Positions 18,895 through 27,835 of a DNA stretch of 64,000 nt are shown one piece after another. Below the pieces are notes generated by a model. The model had not been told where the DNA came from, did no database searches, and saw only the letters and a list, made by a program, of their open reading frames with translations. The DNA lies in the NCBI RefSeq assembly GCF_002741015.1, contig NZ_CP016617.1:1054001-1118000 (forward strand), given 5' to 3'. Made by a program: the position numbers and the translations under genes. This stretch comes from Microvirga ossetica (GTDB lineage: Bacteria; Pseudomonadota; Alphaproteobacteria; Rhizobiales; Beijerinckiaceae). The number at the start of each line of letters is the position of its first letter. Within the stretch, counting starts at the first letter, position 1.

Positions 18895-20382
18895 GTGGAA
18901 CTTTACCGGAAGGTTCGGCTGGCGTGCTCTGAAGGCATGAGCCAGCGCGAGGCGGCGAAGCATTTCAACATATCGCGCGACAGCGTTCGCAAGATGATGG
19001 CCTATGCGGAGCCGCCCGGCTATCGGCGTCATGCTCCTGTCCGGCGCCCGAAGCTGGAAACGTTCGTCCCGATCATCGATGCCTGGCTGGAGGGCGATCG
19101 GTCGGTTCACCGCAAGCAACGCCATACGGCGAAGCGGGTGTTTGACCGGCTCCGGGAGGAGCATGGGTTCACCGGCGGCTATACGACGATCAAAGACTAC
19201 ATCCGCGAGCGCGAGCGGCGATGCCAGGAGATGTTTGTGCCGCTGTCGCACCCACCCGGCCATGCGCAGGCCGACTTCGGGGAGGCGGTGGTCGTGATCG
19301 GCGGGGTGGAGCAGAAAGCGCATTTCTTCGTGCTTGATCTTCCGCACAGCGATGCGTGTTTCGTCCGGGCCTATCCCGCGGCTGTGTCTGAGGCCTGGGT
19401 GGACGGCCACATCCAGGCCTTTGCCTTCTTCGGTGCGGTGCCGCAGTCGGTGCTCTATGACAATGACCGCTGCCTGGTGGCAAAGATCCTGCCGGACGGG
19501 ACGCGCAAGCGGGCGGCGTTGTTCAGTGGTTTCCTGTCGCACTACGTGATCCGGGATCGCTACGGTCGTCCGGGCAAGGGGAACGACAAAGGGAATGTGG
19601 AGGGCCTCGTCGGTTATTCCCGTCGCAACTTCATGGTGCCAATCCCGAACTTCCCGAGCTGGGAGACCTTCAACACCTGGCTGGAGGGGCAATGTCGCAA
19701 GCGGCAGGATGACAAGCTGCGGGGGCCGGCCGAGACGATCGGCCAGCGCCTGCAGCGGGATACCGCGGCCATGCGTCCCCTGCCGGCCTCGCCATTTGAG
19801 GCCTGCGATCAGGCCAGCGGGCGCGTCTCATCGCAGTCGCTCGTGCGCTACAAGACCAACGACTACTCGGTGCCCGTGGCCTGGGGCCATCAGGATGTCT
19901 GGATCCGGGGCTATGTCGACGAGGTGGTGATCGGCTGCCGCAGCGAGGTCATTGCGCGCCATCCCCGCAGCTACGAGCGGGAAGAGGTGATCTTTAATCC
20001 GCTACATTACCTCCCGTTGATCGAGAACAAGATCAACGCACTCGATCAGGCCGCTCCTTTGCAGGGATGGGACCTGCCCGAGGAGTTCGCGACCTTGCGC
20101 GGCTTGATGGAAGTCCGCATGAACAAGCAGGGCCGGCGCGAATATGTGCAGGTGCTGCGGCTGCTGGAACTCTTCAATCTCCCGGATCTCCATGCTGCGG
20201 TGAAGCAGGCCCTGCAGATGGGGGCGATCGGCTTCGATGCGGTCAAGCATCTGGTCCTGTGCCGGGTGGAGCGCAGACCGCCGCGGCTGGACCTCGATGT
20301 TTACCCCTATCTGCCGAAAGCCAGGGTCGAGAAGACATCGGCGGCGGCCTATATGTGCCTGATCTCGGAGGATGCCGCATGA
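18895..20382 (+). CDS. istA: IS21-family transposase IstA
   Basis: 495 residues from GTG. An N-terminal HTH (MSQREAAKHFNISRDSVRKM) is followed by the integrase core, whose first Asp is in GHAQADFGEAVVVIGG; YDNDRC and GNDKGNVEGLVGYSRRNF follow. The C-terminal beta domain with YSVPVAWGHQDVWIRGY is typical. The stop overlaps the istB start (ATGA), so the two are translationally coupled. Confidence 0.92.
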   Translation: MELYRKVRLACSEGMSQREAAKHFNISRDSVRKMMAYAEPPGYRRHAPVRRPKLETFVPIIDAWLEGDRSVHRKQRHTAKRVFDRLREEHGFTGGYTTIKDYIRERERRCQEMFVPLSHPPGHAQADFGEAVVVIGGVEQKAHFFVLDLPHSDACFVRAYPAAVSEAWVDGHIQAFAFFGAVPQSVLYDNDRCLVAKILPDGTRKRAALFSGFLSHYVIRDRYGRPGKGNDKGNVEGLVGYSRRNFMVPIPNFPSWETFNTWLEGQCRKRQDDKLRGPAETIGQRLQRDTAAMRPLPASPFEACDQASGRVSSQSLVRYKTNDYSVPVAWGHQDVWIRGYVDEVVIGCRSEVIARHPRSYEREEVIFNPLHYLPLIENKINALDQAAPLQGWDLPEEFATLRGLMEVRMNKQGRREYVQVLRLLELFNLPDLHAAVKQALQMGAIGFDAVKHLVLCRVERRPPRLDLDVYPYLPKARVEKTSAAAYMCLISEDAA

Positions 20383-21146
20383 GCGCTGAAGCTCCCGAGA
20401 TTTTGCTCGCCCACCACCTCAAGGCGCTCAAACTGCCCACATTCCTGCGCGAGCACCAGAAGCTGGCCCGCCAATGCGCCACCGAGGGGCTTGACCATGT
20501 CCGCTTCTTGGCCCGGCTCGTGGAGATGGAGCTGATCGACCGCGAGCGGCGGATGGTCGAGCGGCGCATCAAGACCGCGAAGTTCCCGGCCGTCAAAAGC
20601 CTCGACAGCTTCGACTTCGCCGCCATCCCGAGACTGAACAAGATGCAGGTCCTAGAGCTGGCGCGTGGCGAGTGGATCGAGCGGCGCGAGAATGTCATTG
20701 CCCTCGGCCCCTCCGGCACCGGCAAGACCCATATCGCCCTGGGGCTCGGGCTGGCCGCCTGCCAAAGGGGACTGTCCGTCGGCTTCACCACAGCCTCTGC
20801 CCTGGTCAGCGAGATGATGGAGGCCCGTGACGAGCGCCGCCTGCTTCGTCTCCAGAGGCAGATGGCCGGATACAAGCTGCTGATCATCGACGAACTGGGC
20901 TTCGTGCCCCTCTCGAAGACCGGGGCGGAGCTGCTGTTCGAGCTGATCTCGCGACGCTACGAACGCGGCGCCACCCTCATAACCAGCAATCTGCCCTTTG
21001 ACGAATGGACCGAGACCCTTGGCTCAGAACGCCTTACGGGCGCACTTCTCGACCGACTGACCCACCATGTCAGCATCCTCGAGATGAACGGCGAGAGCTA
21101 CCGTCTTGCTCATAGCCGATCGCGCAAACGGCAAACATCGTCCTGA
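20379..21146 (+). CDS. istB: IS21-family ATPase IstB
   Basis: 255 residues, DnaA/DnaC-like AAA+ ATPase helper of IstA. Walker A GPSGTGKTH and Walker B LLIIDELGFVP are visible, then TSNLPFDEW and LLDRLTHH. The start ATG overlaps the istA stop. Confidence 0.93.
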   Translation: MSAEAPEILLAHHLKALKLPTFLREHQKLARQCATEGLDHVRFLARLVEMELIDRERRMVERRIKTAKFPAVKSLDSFDFAAIPRLNKMQVLELARGEWIERRENVIALGPSGTGKTHIALGLGLAACQRGLSVGFTTASALVSEMMEARDERRLLRLQRQMAGYKLLIIDELGFVPLSKTGAELLFELISRRYERGATLITSNLPFDEWTETLGSERLTGALLDRLTHHVSILEMNGESYRLAHSRSRKRQTSS

Positions 21147-21805
21147 AATCAACCCGATGACAATTGGCCCAGGGGGCCAATGCGCCATGGCACGCGCCAG
21201 CTATGTGGTCAGCGCGCCCGCCACTGGCCCAGTTTTGCGCCGCCCCGTGGTCGACTTTTGAACCGCCGTTGACAACCGGGTGCAAGGCGAAACGCGATGG
21301 CGCGTCCGAGCCCGTCGGCGATCACGCAAGCCTTGGTGCCATAGCCGCCACGAGACCGACCAAGCGCTTCACGATGGTCTCGTTGAGCTTGAGAGCCCCT
21401 TTTCGACGAGCCCCGGCGGCCTTCTGATGCGCGCGCACGCTGGTGCCGTCGAGGAAGGTCATCCCGAGCTGGATGCCGCACTTCTGTACCAGGTTGAGCA
21501 GGCGCTCCCAGACACCCAGACGGGCCCAGCGGATGAAGGTCTGAGCGGCGCGCCACCACGGCCCCAATTCAGCCGGCACGGCGCGCCACTTGGCGCCGTT
21601 CTCATGGCGCCAGAGAATGGCCTCGAACGTCCGACGCAGATCCTGTGGCGGTGTCTTGCCCTTGGGACGGCATTGCTCCACCAGTGGCTCCAGCATGGCC
21701 CATTGTGCTTCCGTTAGCATGGCTCCTCCTCAGACAGGACGAGCAAAACGCCTCCAGGTGCAAAGGGTTCAAGTCATAACAGGCCGTAAGGCAATCACAA
21801 CGGAT

Positions 21806-22084
21806 TTAGAAGATATCCCAGTGGGGCGACGTTCCAGTCACAAGCTCGTAAACACCTCTAACAACGTCAACATGTGCTTCGAGGCGCTCTTCACGGGTCG
21901 TGGCCTGCTGGAGAGTATAATCATGATTATAAAATAGTTGATCGAAGGCATCGACCGGCGGTGGATCAGCGGAAGTCCCCGTGACCTTTCCGTCCTCAAC
22001 CCCTGCTGAATAATCGAGGCCACCGTAGAGGCCGTAATAGATCCCGTTATCACCGATGTGGAAGTATTTCGGATCGGGAAGCAT
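21806..22084 (-). CDS. Small protein with a phospholipase A2-like His-Asp motif
   Basis: 92 residues after a strong AGGAGGGAC ribosome site. A Gly/Tyr-rich stretch (GIYYGLYGGLDYSAG) precedes PPVDAFDQLFYNHDYTLQ. That spacing of Pro-x-Asp-x-x-Asp and His-Asp resembles the catalytic helix of small phospholipase A2-like domains. The cysteines of secreted PLA2 are absent, so this is a motif-level resemblance only. It sits 20 bases outside the IS5-family end. Confidence 0.5.
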   Translation of the reverse strand: MLPDPKYFHIGDNGIYYGLYGGLDYSAGVEDGKVTGTSADPPPVDAFDQLFYNHDYTLQQATTREERLEAHVDVVRGVYELVTGTSPHWDIF

Positions 22085-22162
22085 GGCCGTCCCTCCTTCA
22101 GTTTCCCTTTAAGAGACCTCATGCTTGCCCCGATTTGTGTCGAATAAGGGGCTATAGGCAAC

Positions 22163-22372
22163 CTAGCCATAAGGGAATGGATGGTCGCTCAGCGCCCTCT
22201 TTGGCGGCATAGGGAGTTCCTTAAACGTCTCGCCCATGACGGCGCTCTTGATGGCCCCTCGGGTCACGCCATAGTCGCGAGCAAACCTGCTGAACTCCCG
22301 CTCACCTGTCGCATACCGCCAACGAGCCTCAAGAACCTGCTCAGTAGTGAGTTTGCGTTGGGACGACGACAC
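22163..22372 (-). CDS. Small helix-turn-helix protein (paralogue of 28943-29122)
   Basis: 69 residues from GTG, with GGAGA upstream. LTTEQVLEARWRYATGEREF and FARDYGVTRGAIKSAVMGETF look like a compact homeodomain-like HTH. It shares most residues with the 59-residue protein at 28943-29122, including EQVLEAR-RYA-GEREF and FKELPMPP-R. Likely DNA-binding. Confidence 0.6.
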   Translation of the reverse strand: MSSSQRKLTTEQVLEARWRYATGEREFSRFARDYGVTRGAIKSAVMGETFKELPMPPKRALSDHPFPYG

Positions 22373-22875
22373 GACGAATCTCCATGAGAACGAATAGGGA
22401 ACATGTCATAGGTTAGGAAGGTTCGTCGATGGGGTGTTGGGAAGCCTGTGAAGAGCGGGGATGAAGGGCTTCAGAAAAATGCTGAAAAACCGTGCTCCCC
22501 TATACGTCTATGGCTGCGAGGCGTTGTCCCCCCTGACCCATGCCCTGCTCTCCTATTGGCATAGTCGCAGAACACCAGCAGCACCCAACGCAGCTCAAAA
22601 GAAAAGAACCTGAAGAGGGTCAATCCCCAGGCTCTTCCCTGTCAGCATCTTGGAGGTCAAGGAATGGGAGGGCACCCACCCTCAAACCTAGGATGTTCCC
22701 TATCTTAACTACCGTCCAATCACGGTCTCGCTACTACCCTGTGTGTCTACGATGGGTGCACCCACGGTAAACGTCTACTGCCACGCTCAAAAGTGTTCAC
22801 TATGGATTGACAAATGGATTTAATGAACAAACAAGCCATAAGTCTAGAACCAAAGTGAACAGAACGAGAGACGCA
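22373..22875. other. Intergenic region with a hairpin
   Basis: About 500 bases before the resolvase gene. A stem (AGAACCTG with CAGGCTCT, one mismatch) lies near 22605-22638. It is related in sequence to the hairpin at 24348-24382. No gene is convincing. Confidence 0.4.
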
Positions 22876-23418
22876 ATGAGCAGCATCGGTTACGCCAGAG
22901 TTTCCACCGCAGGACAGGACACTGCTTCCCAAGTCGCGCGACTCAAGGCTGCTGGCTGCGATATCGTCAGAGAAGAGAAGGCGTCAGGTAAGAGCAGGGA
23001 CGGACGCTCTGAACTTGAGACAATCCTCTCCTTTGTTCGTCCAGGTGACACGCTCGTTGTGGTGAAACTGGATAGGCTTGGAAGGTCCACGCGGGACGTT
23101 CTCAACCTTGTTCATGAACTGGATCAGAAGGGTGCTGCCCTGAGGGTCTTGGAGCCTGAGATTTCCACGGCTGGACCCATGGGCAAGGTGATGTTGACCG
23201 TGCTTGGCATGGTTGCTGAGATGGAGCTTGGATTCATCAAGGAACGTCAGAAGGCCGGAATTGAGAAGGCGAAGGCTGAGGGGGTCTACAAGGGAAGACC
23301 TATCACGCTGGATCACTCCAAGGTCAAAGCTCTTCATGCCGAGGGCATTGGAGCTACAGCCATTGCGAAGCAGATGGGTTGTTCAAGGGGCGCTGTCTAC
23401 AAGGTGCTGAACCAGTGA
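22876..23418 (+). CDS. Serine recombinase (resolvase/invertase family)
   Basis: 180 residues. The catalytic serine is in IGYARVSTAGQD, followed by VVVKLDRLGRSTRDVLN and the E helix with MVAEMELGFIKERQ. A C-terminal HTH ends IAKQMGCSRGAVYKVLNQ. Standard length for small resolvases/invertases. The ATG at 22876 is chosen because the fold begins there. It could resolve cointegrates or invert a segment; no paired sites were identified. Confidence 0.92.
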   Translation: MSSIGYARVSTAGQDTASQVARLKAAGCDIVREEKASGKSRDGRSELETILSFVRPGDTLVVVKLDRLGRSTRDVLNLVHELDQKGAALRVLEPEISTAGPMGKVMLTVLGMVAEMELGFIKERQKAGIEKAKAEGVYKGRPITLDHSKVKALHAEGIGATAIAKQMGCSRGAVYKVLNQ

Positions 23419-23436
23419 GGAGCAGTCATCCTAAAT

Positions 23437-23508
23437 CAAGGATGTTGGGCAGCAACACACACCTGGGGCCGGAAAAGGGGCTGAGAAGATGGCGAGGGTG
23501 ATCACCTA
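23437..23508 (+). repeat. Imperfect dispersed repeat, copy 1
   Basis: CAAGGATGTTGGGCAGCAAC, then CACACCT, then GGCCGGAAAAGG and GCTGAGAA. The same blocks, with changes, occur at 24262-24325. It starts about 20 bases after the resolvase stop. Confidence 0.55.
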
Positions 23509-23591
23509 AGGTGATGAAGAGGAAGGTTTGGGAGGAAAGTTGAAACCACCTCTCAAACCTTATTCAGCCGTGATGGTCGCCCTTCGCTGCG

Positions 23592-24059
23592 TCAGAGCAG
23601 CAGGTCAATGACCGGGGTGATTTGCCCATGACCGCTCAACGTTTCAGTTATTACCCCACCACTGTCCGTCCATGTGAAGCGCCCTGATACAAGAACGAAG
23701 CCAGCCTCCGGATCCAATAAGAGACTCCGACCTGTTGAAACCCATTCGGTCACTTCATCCTCATTTTCAGTGGTGTGGAATGAACCTGTGATGTTGACCG
23801 TGACTGTTTCACCCGTGTCTAAGTTGGTGAAGGTCGCTTCTCCACCAGGAGACGTGATAATTTGCCGATCTCCTGGTAGGTCGATCGTTTTCGACTTTCC
23901 CGAGACTGAAAGCGTGTAGTTAAAGTCTAGCTCAGGATAGTCCTCTCCATAGAGATCCTCGAGCAGACCTGAAATATTTAAAGGATTTTGCGGATTATCC
24001 GGACTAGGTTCCACCGTTACCGGCGGGTTTCCGTTAGGCTCATGTGGTTCTTTGGGCAT
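23592..24059 (-). CDS. Hypothetical protein, beta-rich
   Basis: 155 residues from ATG at 24059. A Pro/Asn-rich N-terminus leads to alternating strands with many Thr/Gly (FTNLDTGETVTVNITGSFHT, RSLLLDPEAGFVLVSGRFTW). No signal peptide and no family recognised. It could be a small adhesin or structural protein; unproven. Confidence 0.5.
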   Translation of the reverse strand: MPKEPHEPNGNPPVTVEPSPDNPQNPLNISGLLEDLYGEDYPELDFNYTLSVSGKSKTIDLPGDRQIITSPGGEATFTNLDTGETVTVNITGSFHTTENEDEVTEWVSTGRSLLLDPEAGFVLVSGRFTWTDSGGVITETLSGHGQITPVIDLLL

Positions 24060-24261
24060 AGCTTCTCGCTCCGCTGTTAAGCAGGTGGACAAACCTCGGA
24101 ACACTTTAAAGGGGGCTCTTAACAGGTACTTGACCAGTTACTGACAGAAGCTAGTGAAATCTAAGCAACCCAGCTTTCAAAGTACTACACTAGGTTCTAC
24201 GTGTCGATGTGTTCCGCACTTCGTCGTACCTAGGTTGCTCTGATCAGTGGGCATCGTGATC

Positions 24262-24325
24262 CAAGGATGCTGAGCCGGTACACTCACCTGAGACCGGAAA
24301 AGGTTGCTGAGAAATCGGCGAAGGC
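24262..24325 (+). repeat. Imperfect dispersed repeat, copy 2
   Basis: CAAGGATGCTGAGCCGGTAC, CTCACCT, GACCGGAAAAGG and GCTGAGAA match copy 1 (23437-23508) block by block. Lengths are nearly the same and identity is roughly three quarters by eye. Confidence 0.55.
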
Positions 24326-24347
24326 AACCCTTGGCTAATCCCAAAAC

Positions 24348-24382
24348 AAGAGAGCCTGATGGGAGATCCGCCAGGCTCTTGA
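24348..24382. terminator. Hairpin, possible terminator
   Basis: AGAGCCTG and CAGGCTCT form a perfect 8-bp stem around a 13-base loop, with A-rich sequence before and T-containing sequence after. No gene is clearly attached, so it may belong to an unannotated RNA or be a remnant. Confidence 0.45.
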
Positions 24383-24739
24383 GTTTATCAGAGGGAACCT
24401 ATGAAGTTCATGAGGCCAACGGCCAAGCCTCCTGCAAGTTCCTTCTTGGTTCACAGATCGGCAAGATACTTTGCTACCAGCAGCGCCAGCACAATGAGAG
24501 CCAAGGCTCCAATTGCAGGAAGTCCCTCGGCATGAGCGTCCAGTAGCTTCCGGATACGTACTGAGAGGCGAGGCAACCTCATTCTTGTTCAACCGTTAAG
24601 AACGAGCGGTATGAGAACCAATGCAGAACTTACTTATAGCTCGATGCTGCCTGTGAATTGGCCCTTAAGCTACTGATTTAGGCATCAGAAAGCCGTCGCT
24701 TCAGGCTAGACTTGCAAAGTCCGGTGGGGGTCTAAGACC

Positions 24740-25129
24740 ATGCCTGATTTTGAAATGACCATCCAAGTCGCTCAAGACAGGAAGGTAACGGCAATAGAGA
24801 TTGCGCCTCTCGGGCAATCACCACAGCGGCTCATCCTGGCGCTTGATGAACTTGATAAGCTGATTGGCGAACTTGGCAATGCAAGAAGCGCGATGGTGCA
24901 GGGGCAATCACCCCCTGACTTCGAGAGCGAGGAAGTTTCCATCAGCACCGTCGCCAACACCAAGTGGCATCTCCGGGCGTTTCCTCCCGCAGGTGCCTTG
25001 CTTGCGTTCGATCATCCGAAGTTTGGGCCGGTTGGGTTTACCCTGCCAAGAGACCAGATCGCTCAGATCGTTAGCTTCCTGACAGACCGGTTTATCCTTC
25101 AGCCAACACAGTCGACAGAGAAACATTAG
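24740..25129 (+). CDS. Hypothetical protein
   Basis: 129 residues, soluble. N-terminal strand-helix (RLILALDELDKLIGELGNAR) and C-terminal PVGFTLPRDQIAQIVSFLTD. Not recognised. It is in the island, with no close neighbour. Confidence 0.5.
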   Translation: MPDFEMTIQVAQDRKVTAIEIAPLGQSPQRLILALDELDKLIGELGNARSAMVQGQSPPDFESEEVSISTVANTKWHLRAFPPAGALLAFDHPKFGPVGFTLPRDQIAQIVSFLTDRFILQPTQSTEKH

Positions 25130-25878
25130 GCTTAGATGATCCAAAGCCAGCACATTTGCCGGAGGCTAGCATAGGTAGCTCAGGCGAAGGCGACCACTTG
25201 AAGACTCTAGTGCGGTAACGCATGCCTCTGTAATTGTCTTGGCAACCATTCAGGCAGACGCTTCCCGGCCTCAGTGAGAGGTTCAGAGGCAACCCCCTTT
25301 ACAGTATCGCCCCGCGTCCGCTCAGGGTTCGATCCGTTACCAGTTAGGGCAGTTGCGCACAGATAGTCAGCGCGACACTTGCTGCTGTGAAGGCTGTCGC
25401 TGCAAGTCCATGCTCAATCGAGAAATGACGCGCAACAGCGAAATGAAAAAGCTGCTTGACCACGGATCTGCCCCGGCAATCGAGTTTATAATAGTATAAT
25501 TGACCAAGAGCTAACCCAGCGGCTCCCGAAGTCAACGGACGTAACGAGGGTTTCGAGCAGGACTGCCTTGCGCAGCCCGTTATCCTATCTGGGTGTGTCT
25601 TTCTTGCCGCTCCCCTTCGTCAGACCCATGGCATTACAGCCTGGACCGTACCCGCACCCCATCCGATCCCTCTAGCCGTCTGTGAGCACCACCCTGTACA
25701 AACCAAAGAGCCCTAGGAAGTCGCGACCTGAGGCTCCCACTCGGTCAGGAGTTGCTGCCTAGCTATGCCAAAGGGAGTTAAGACCGCCAAGCACAGAAAT
25801 TAACGCTATTCTTGTGCTTCCGGTTCGCTAAATCCCTAAGAACTTGAAGATTAATCAAGGGGCGGCTCCCGCAGGACG
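25130..25878. other. Long region without recognised features
   Basis: About 750 bases. No frame longer than about 60 codons looks real, and no tRNA, repeat or clear hairpin was found. Confidence 0.4.
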
Positions 25879-26460
25879 CTAGATCGGACCTCTTGGATCG
25901 TCGCGCCAATAGTCCCTCAACTCCTTTTCGCGCTTGCGGTCAGGCCAGACCAGATCGTCACCTTCGTACCCATAGAACGATGGTGCGTCTCGGACCTGCT
26001 CCTCGGTAATCTCTGTACGATAGCCCTCAAGCGCCTTGTCATAAGAGAGCTTGCCCCAAGGGACCGTGCGGTGGTGAACCCCGATGCCAAGAAAGCCGCC
26101 AAACGTCACGTCAACATAGAGGACTCGACCACTCACCTTCTCGATTAGCAGCCGCTTGATGGTCCCAATCTGCCGACCCTGCTGATTGAACACCGCCGTG
26201 CCTTCCACCCGATCACTCTCAATGACTGGATGAAATATGGCTATGTTATCGCTTGCCTCCCATACAAGGAAGCCATTCTCTAATATCCCGGCTGCAACGA
26301 AGGCTCGACCAACTCCAAATGTCCACCGCTCGGTTGGGCCAACCTCTTTTACGAATTTCCAAGGTCCACTGTCGGCTGGAAGCTTTTCGTCTGTAGCACC
26401 GTCAGTGAAGCCGTAGAGGTTGGGGTTCGCGTCAGACTGGAAGACGTAGCAGGTTCTCAT
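25879..26460 (-). CDS. PRC-barrel domain protein
   Basis: 193 residues. The N-terminal 80 residues are not recognised (YVFQSDANPNLYGFTDG). Residues about 85-170 look like a PRC-barrel: EGTAVFNQQGRQIGTIKRLL, RVLYVDVTFGGFLGIG, and the strand-turn HRTVPWGKLSYD, with EEQVRDAPSFYG after it. PRC-barrels bind RNA or protein partners and occur in envelope stress proteins. AGAGGCAC precedes the ATG. Confidence 0.7.
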   Translation of the reverse strand: MRTCYVFQSDANPNLYGFTDGATDEKLPADSGPWKFVKEVGPTERWTFGVGRAFVAAGILENGFLVWEASDNIAIFHPVIESDRVEGTAVFNQQGRQIGTIKRLLIEKVSGRVLYVDVTFGGFLGIGVHHRTVPWGKLSYDKALEGYRTEITEEQVRDAPSFYGYEGDDLVWPDRKREKELRDYWRDDPRGPI

Positions 26461-27020
26461 AGGTGCCTCTTAAGTTGATAAGACGCACACCCATTGTCTC
26501 AGTCATTCATGACCAAAATAGAAACAGAAGAATAGGAAGCTTTGGCCTAATGATGGGATATTGCCCTAGATCAAAGCCAAAAATTACCTAAGAGCACCAA
26601 TAAATAGCTCGCTCTACTGCCATACTAGTACACTAACCATTCCCGCAGTACTTATCTTAGCCTGACTTTCAGCACTCATATAACACGGCGTCAGCTAAGC
26701 CCTAAGCGCCCAAATGATACTCTGGCTCAGTCCAAAGCTGATCTGATGGGCTTTCGATCAACCGCATAACTATGTGTTTGAGTATTAGCCCTATGACTAA
26801 CCCCTGAATTATCCGCTATTATTTCATATTAGTTATGACTTCATCCAGAATGCAAGGGCTCAGCAATTTCCTCACGGATAATTAGCACTTCTGAAGTAAT
26901 TCCGATCCTTAGGCACAAGCTTAATCTTCATAACAGCTATATTTTCTATATTGACCTCAGCCCACTTGCTGTGATTATTGGCTTTCCTGTCTGTTCGGGT
27001 ATGGACACAGGAAATAGAAA
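26461..27020. other. AT-rich intergenic region
   Basis: About 560 bases, clearly more AT-rich than the surroundings, which suggests foreign origin or a promoter/origin-like region. No gene or repeat recognised. Confidence 0.4.
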
Positions 27021-27686
27021 ATGAATTACACTTGCATTGCGTCGGGATATTCTTCTCCGGCATCAACGAAGTTCGGCCGATATTGCCGACCGCACGTTGC
27101 CCAACTCAGACGACATGGAGCTATCGGTCAAACCGGGATCACCAAGGCCGAACTAAAGGCCTACGGCCGCATCGTCAGCGCACGTCTGGAAAAGAATAGG
27201 GACAAGCCTCTTCTGACCCAACTTGAAGCCCGTTGGGGAGTAGTCCAAACCTATGCCGCGACTGTCCGTGACGAGGCACGGTCCAAGCCTATAGTTCGCT
27301 ACAGGCGTGAGGCCGCCGTTGAGACGCTGAGGATCGGTAAGAACGTCAACGCAAGGGATGTGATTGAGACAGTCCTGGCGATGTACGTCATGCAGGATCA
27401 AGAGCCGCGACGGTTCAAGAGTGATCAGGCTTTCAAGACACAGTTGGTTCGTAGAGTCCGAGGACTAACCAGGCTCAACGCTGACGCATGGACTGACGCC
27501 AAGACCGGGAAAAGGAAGCTTGTTTATCGTGACCTGAGTCAACGCACCGTGATTATCATGGGCGGATGGATCGCTGAGGCTCTTGGTCCCGCAGGGATCA
27601 TGTTCGCTCGACTTGAGCGCAAGGATCATGAGAAGGAACAGCAGGCGTTGCTCGCGTTCCGTCAGACCTTGGATGACATTGAATGA
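27021..27686 (+). CDS. Hypothetical island protein
   Basis: 221 residues, basic, mostly helical. Segments such as ITKAELKAYGRIVSARLEKN and DVIETVLAMYVMQDQEPRRF suggest a DNA- or RNA-associated protein, but I know no family. Its stop overlaps the next start (ATGA), so the two form a coupled pair. Confidence 0.6.
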   Translation: MNYTCIASGYSSPASTKFGRYCRPHVAQLRRHGAIGQTGITKAELKAYGRIVSARLEKNRDKPLLTQLEARWGVVQTYAATVRDEARSKPIVRYRREAAVETLRIGKNVNARDVIETVLAMYVMQDQEPRRFKSDQAFKTQLVRRVRGLTRLNADAWTDAKTGKRKLVYRDLSQRTVIIMGGWIAEALGPAGIMFARLERKDHEKEQQALLAFRQTLDDIE

Positions 27687-27835
27687 CCCTCCTCGCCATC
27701 GAACCAGATGTACCGCAGGAGGGCGAGAGCGATAGGTTCTTCGATCCGTGGCGTGTCCCACGCTCAGAAGGAGCAAAGACCCTTATCAGCAAGATCATCG
27801 GCAACGTCAAAGTTTATGAGGAGTGGCAGTCTTGA
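27683..27835 (+). CDS. Small hypothetical protein, coupled to the previous gene
   Basis: 50 residues, starting within the stop of the upstream gene. It reads MTLLAIEPDVPQEGESDRFF, then DPWRVPRSEGAKTLISKI and a short tail. The tight overlap and protein-like composition support a real gene. Unknown function. Confidence 0.55.
   Translation: MTLLAIEPDVPQEGESDRFFDPWRVPRSEGAKTLISKIIGNVKVYEEWQS

Larger units (their letters stand above)
18774..21274 (+). mobile_element. IS21-family element (copy A) with 6-bp target duplication
   Basis: The ends TGAGAACGGCGG and, inverted, TGTCAACGGCGG start with TG as in IS21. The similarity continues through CAAAA and GACCACGG. ACCGGG flanks both sides (18768-18773 and 21275-21280). 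It carries istA and istB, both intact. Confidence 0.9.
18444..21720 (-). pseudogene. IS5-family transposase in two pieces
   Basis: The N-terminal piece reads MLTEAQWAMLEPLVEQCRP, then GAKWRAVPAELGPWW. A shift of frame leads to GRSRGGYGTKACVIADG and FRLAPG. The C-terminal piece begins at GQAHELPDAIPLL and ends VERLWARLKEW to AAIDWLKR. Removing the IS21 gives FRLAPG-QAHELPD in frame. The A-AAA-GGG heptamer (minus strand, plus positions 21397-21403) lies where the reading frame must change, which fits the -1 programmed frameshift used by two-ORF members of this group. Confidence 0.85.
18438..21785 (-). mobile_element. IS5-family element (IS427-like), interrupted by an IS21-family element
   Basis: Both ends carry GGCCTGTTA in inverted orientation (18438 on; 21777-21785). 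Without the inserted IS21 and one copy of its target repeat the element is about 841 bp, normal for this group. The transposase runs on the minus strand: N-terminal part 21720 to 21275, C-terminal part 18773 to 18444. Confidence 0.85.
24060..24739. other. Intergenic region with a repeat and a hairpin
   Basis: About 680 bases without a convincing gene. It holds copy 2 of the dispersed repeat and a strong hairpin. Confidence 0.45.

Noticed and set aside
22540..22770. 76-codon frame before the resolvase
   Set aside because: Composition unlike protein and it runs through a hairpin.
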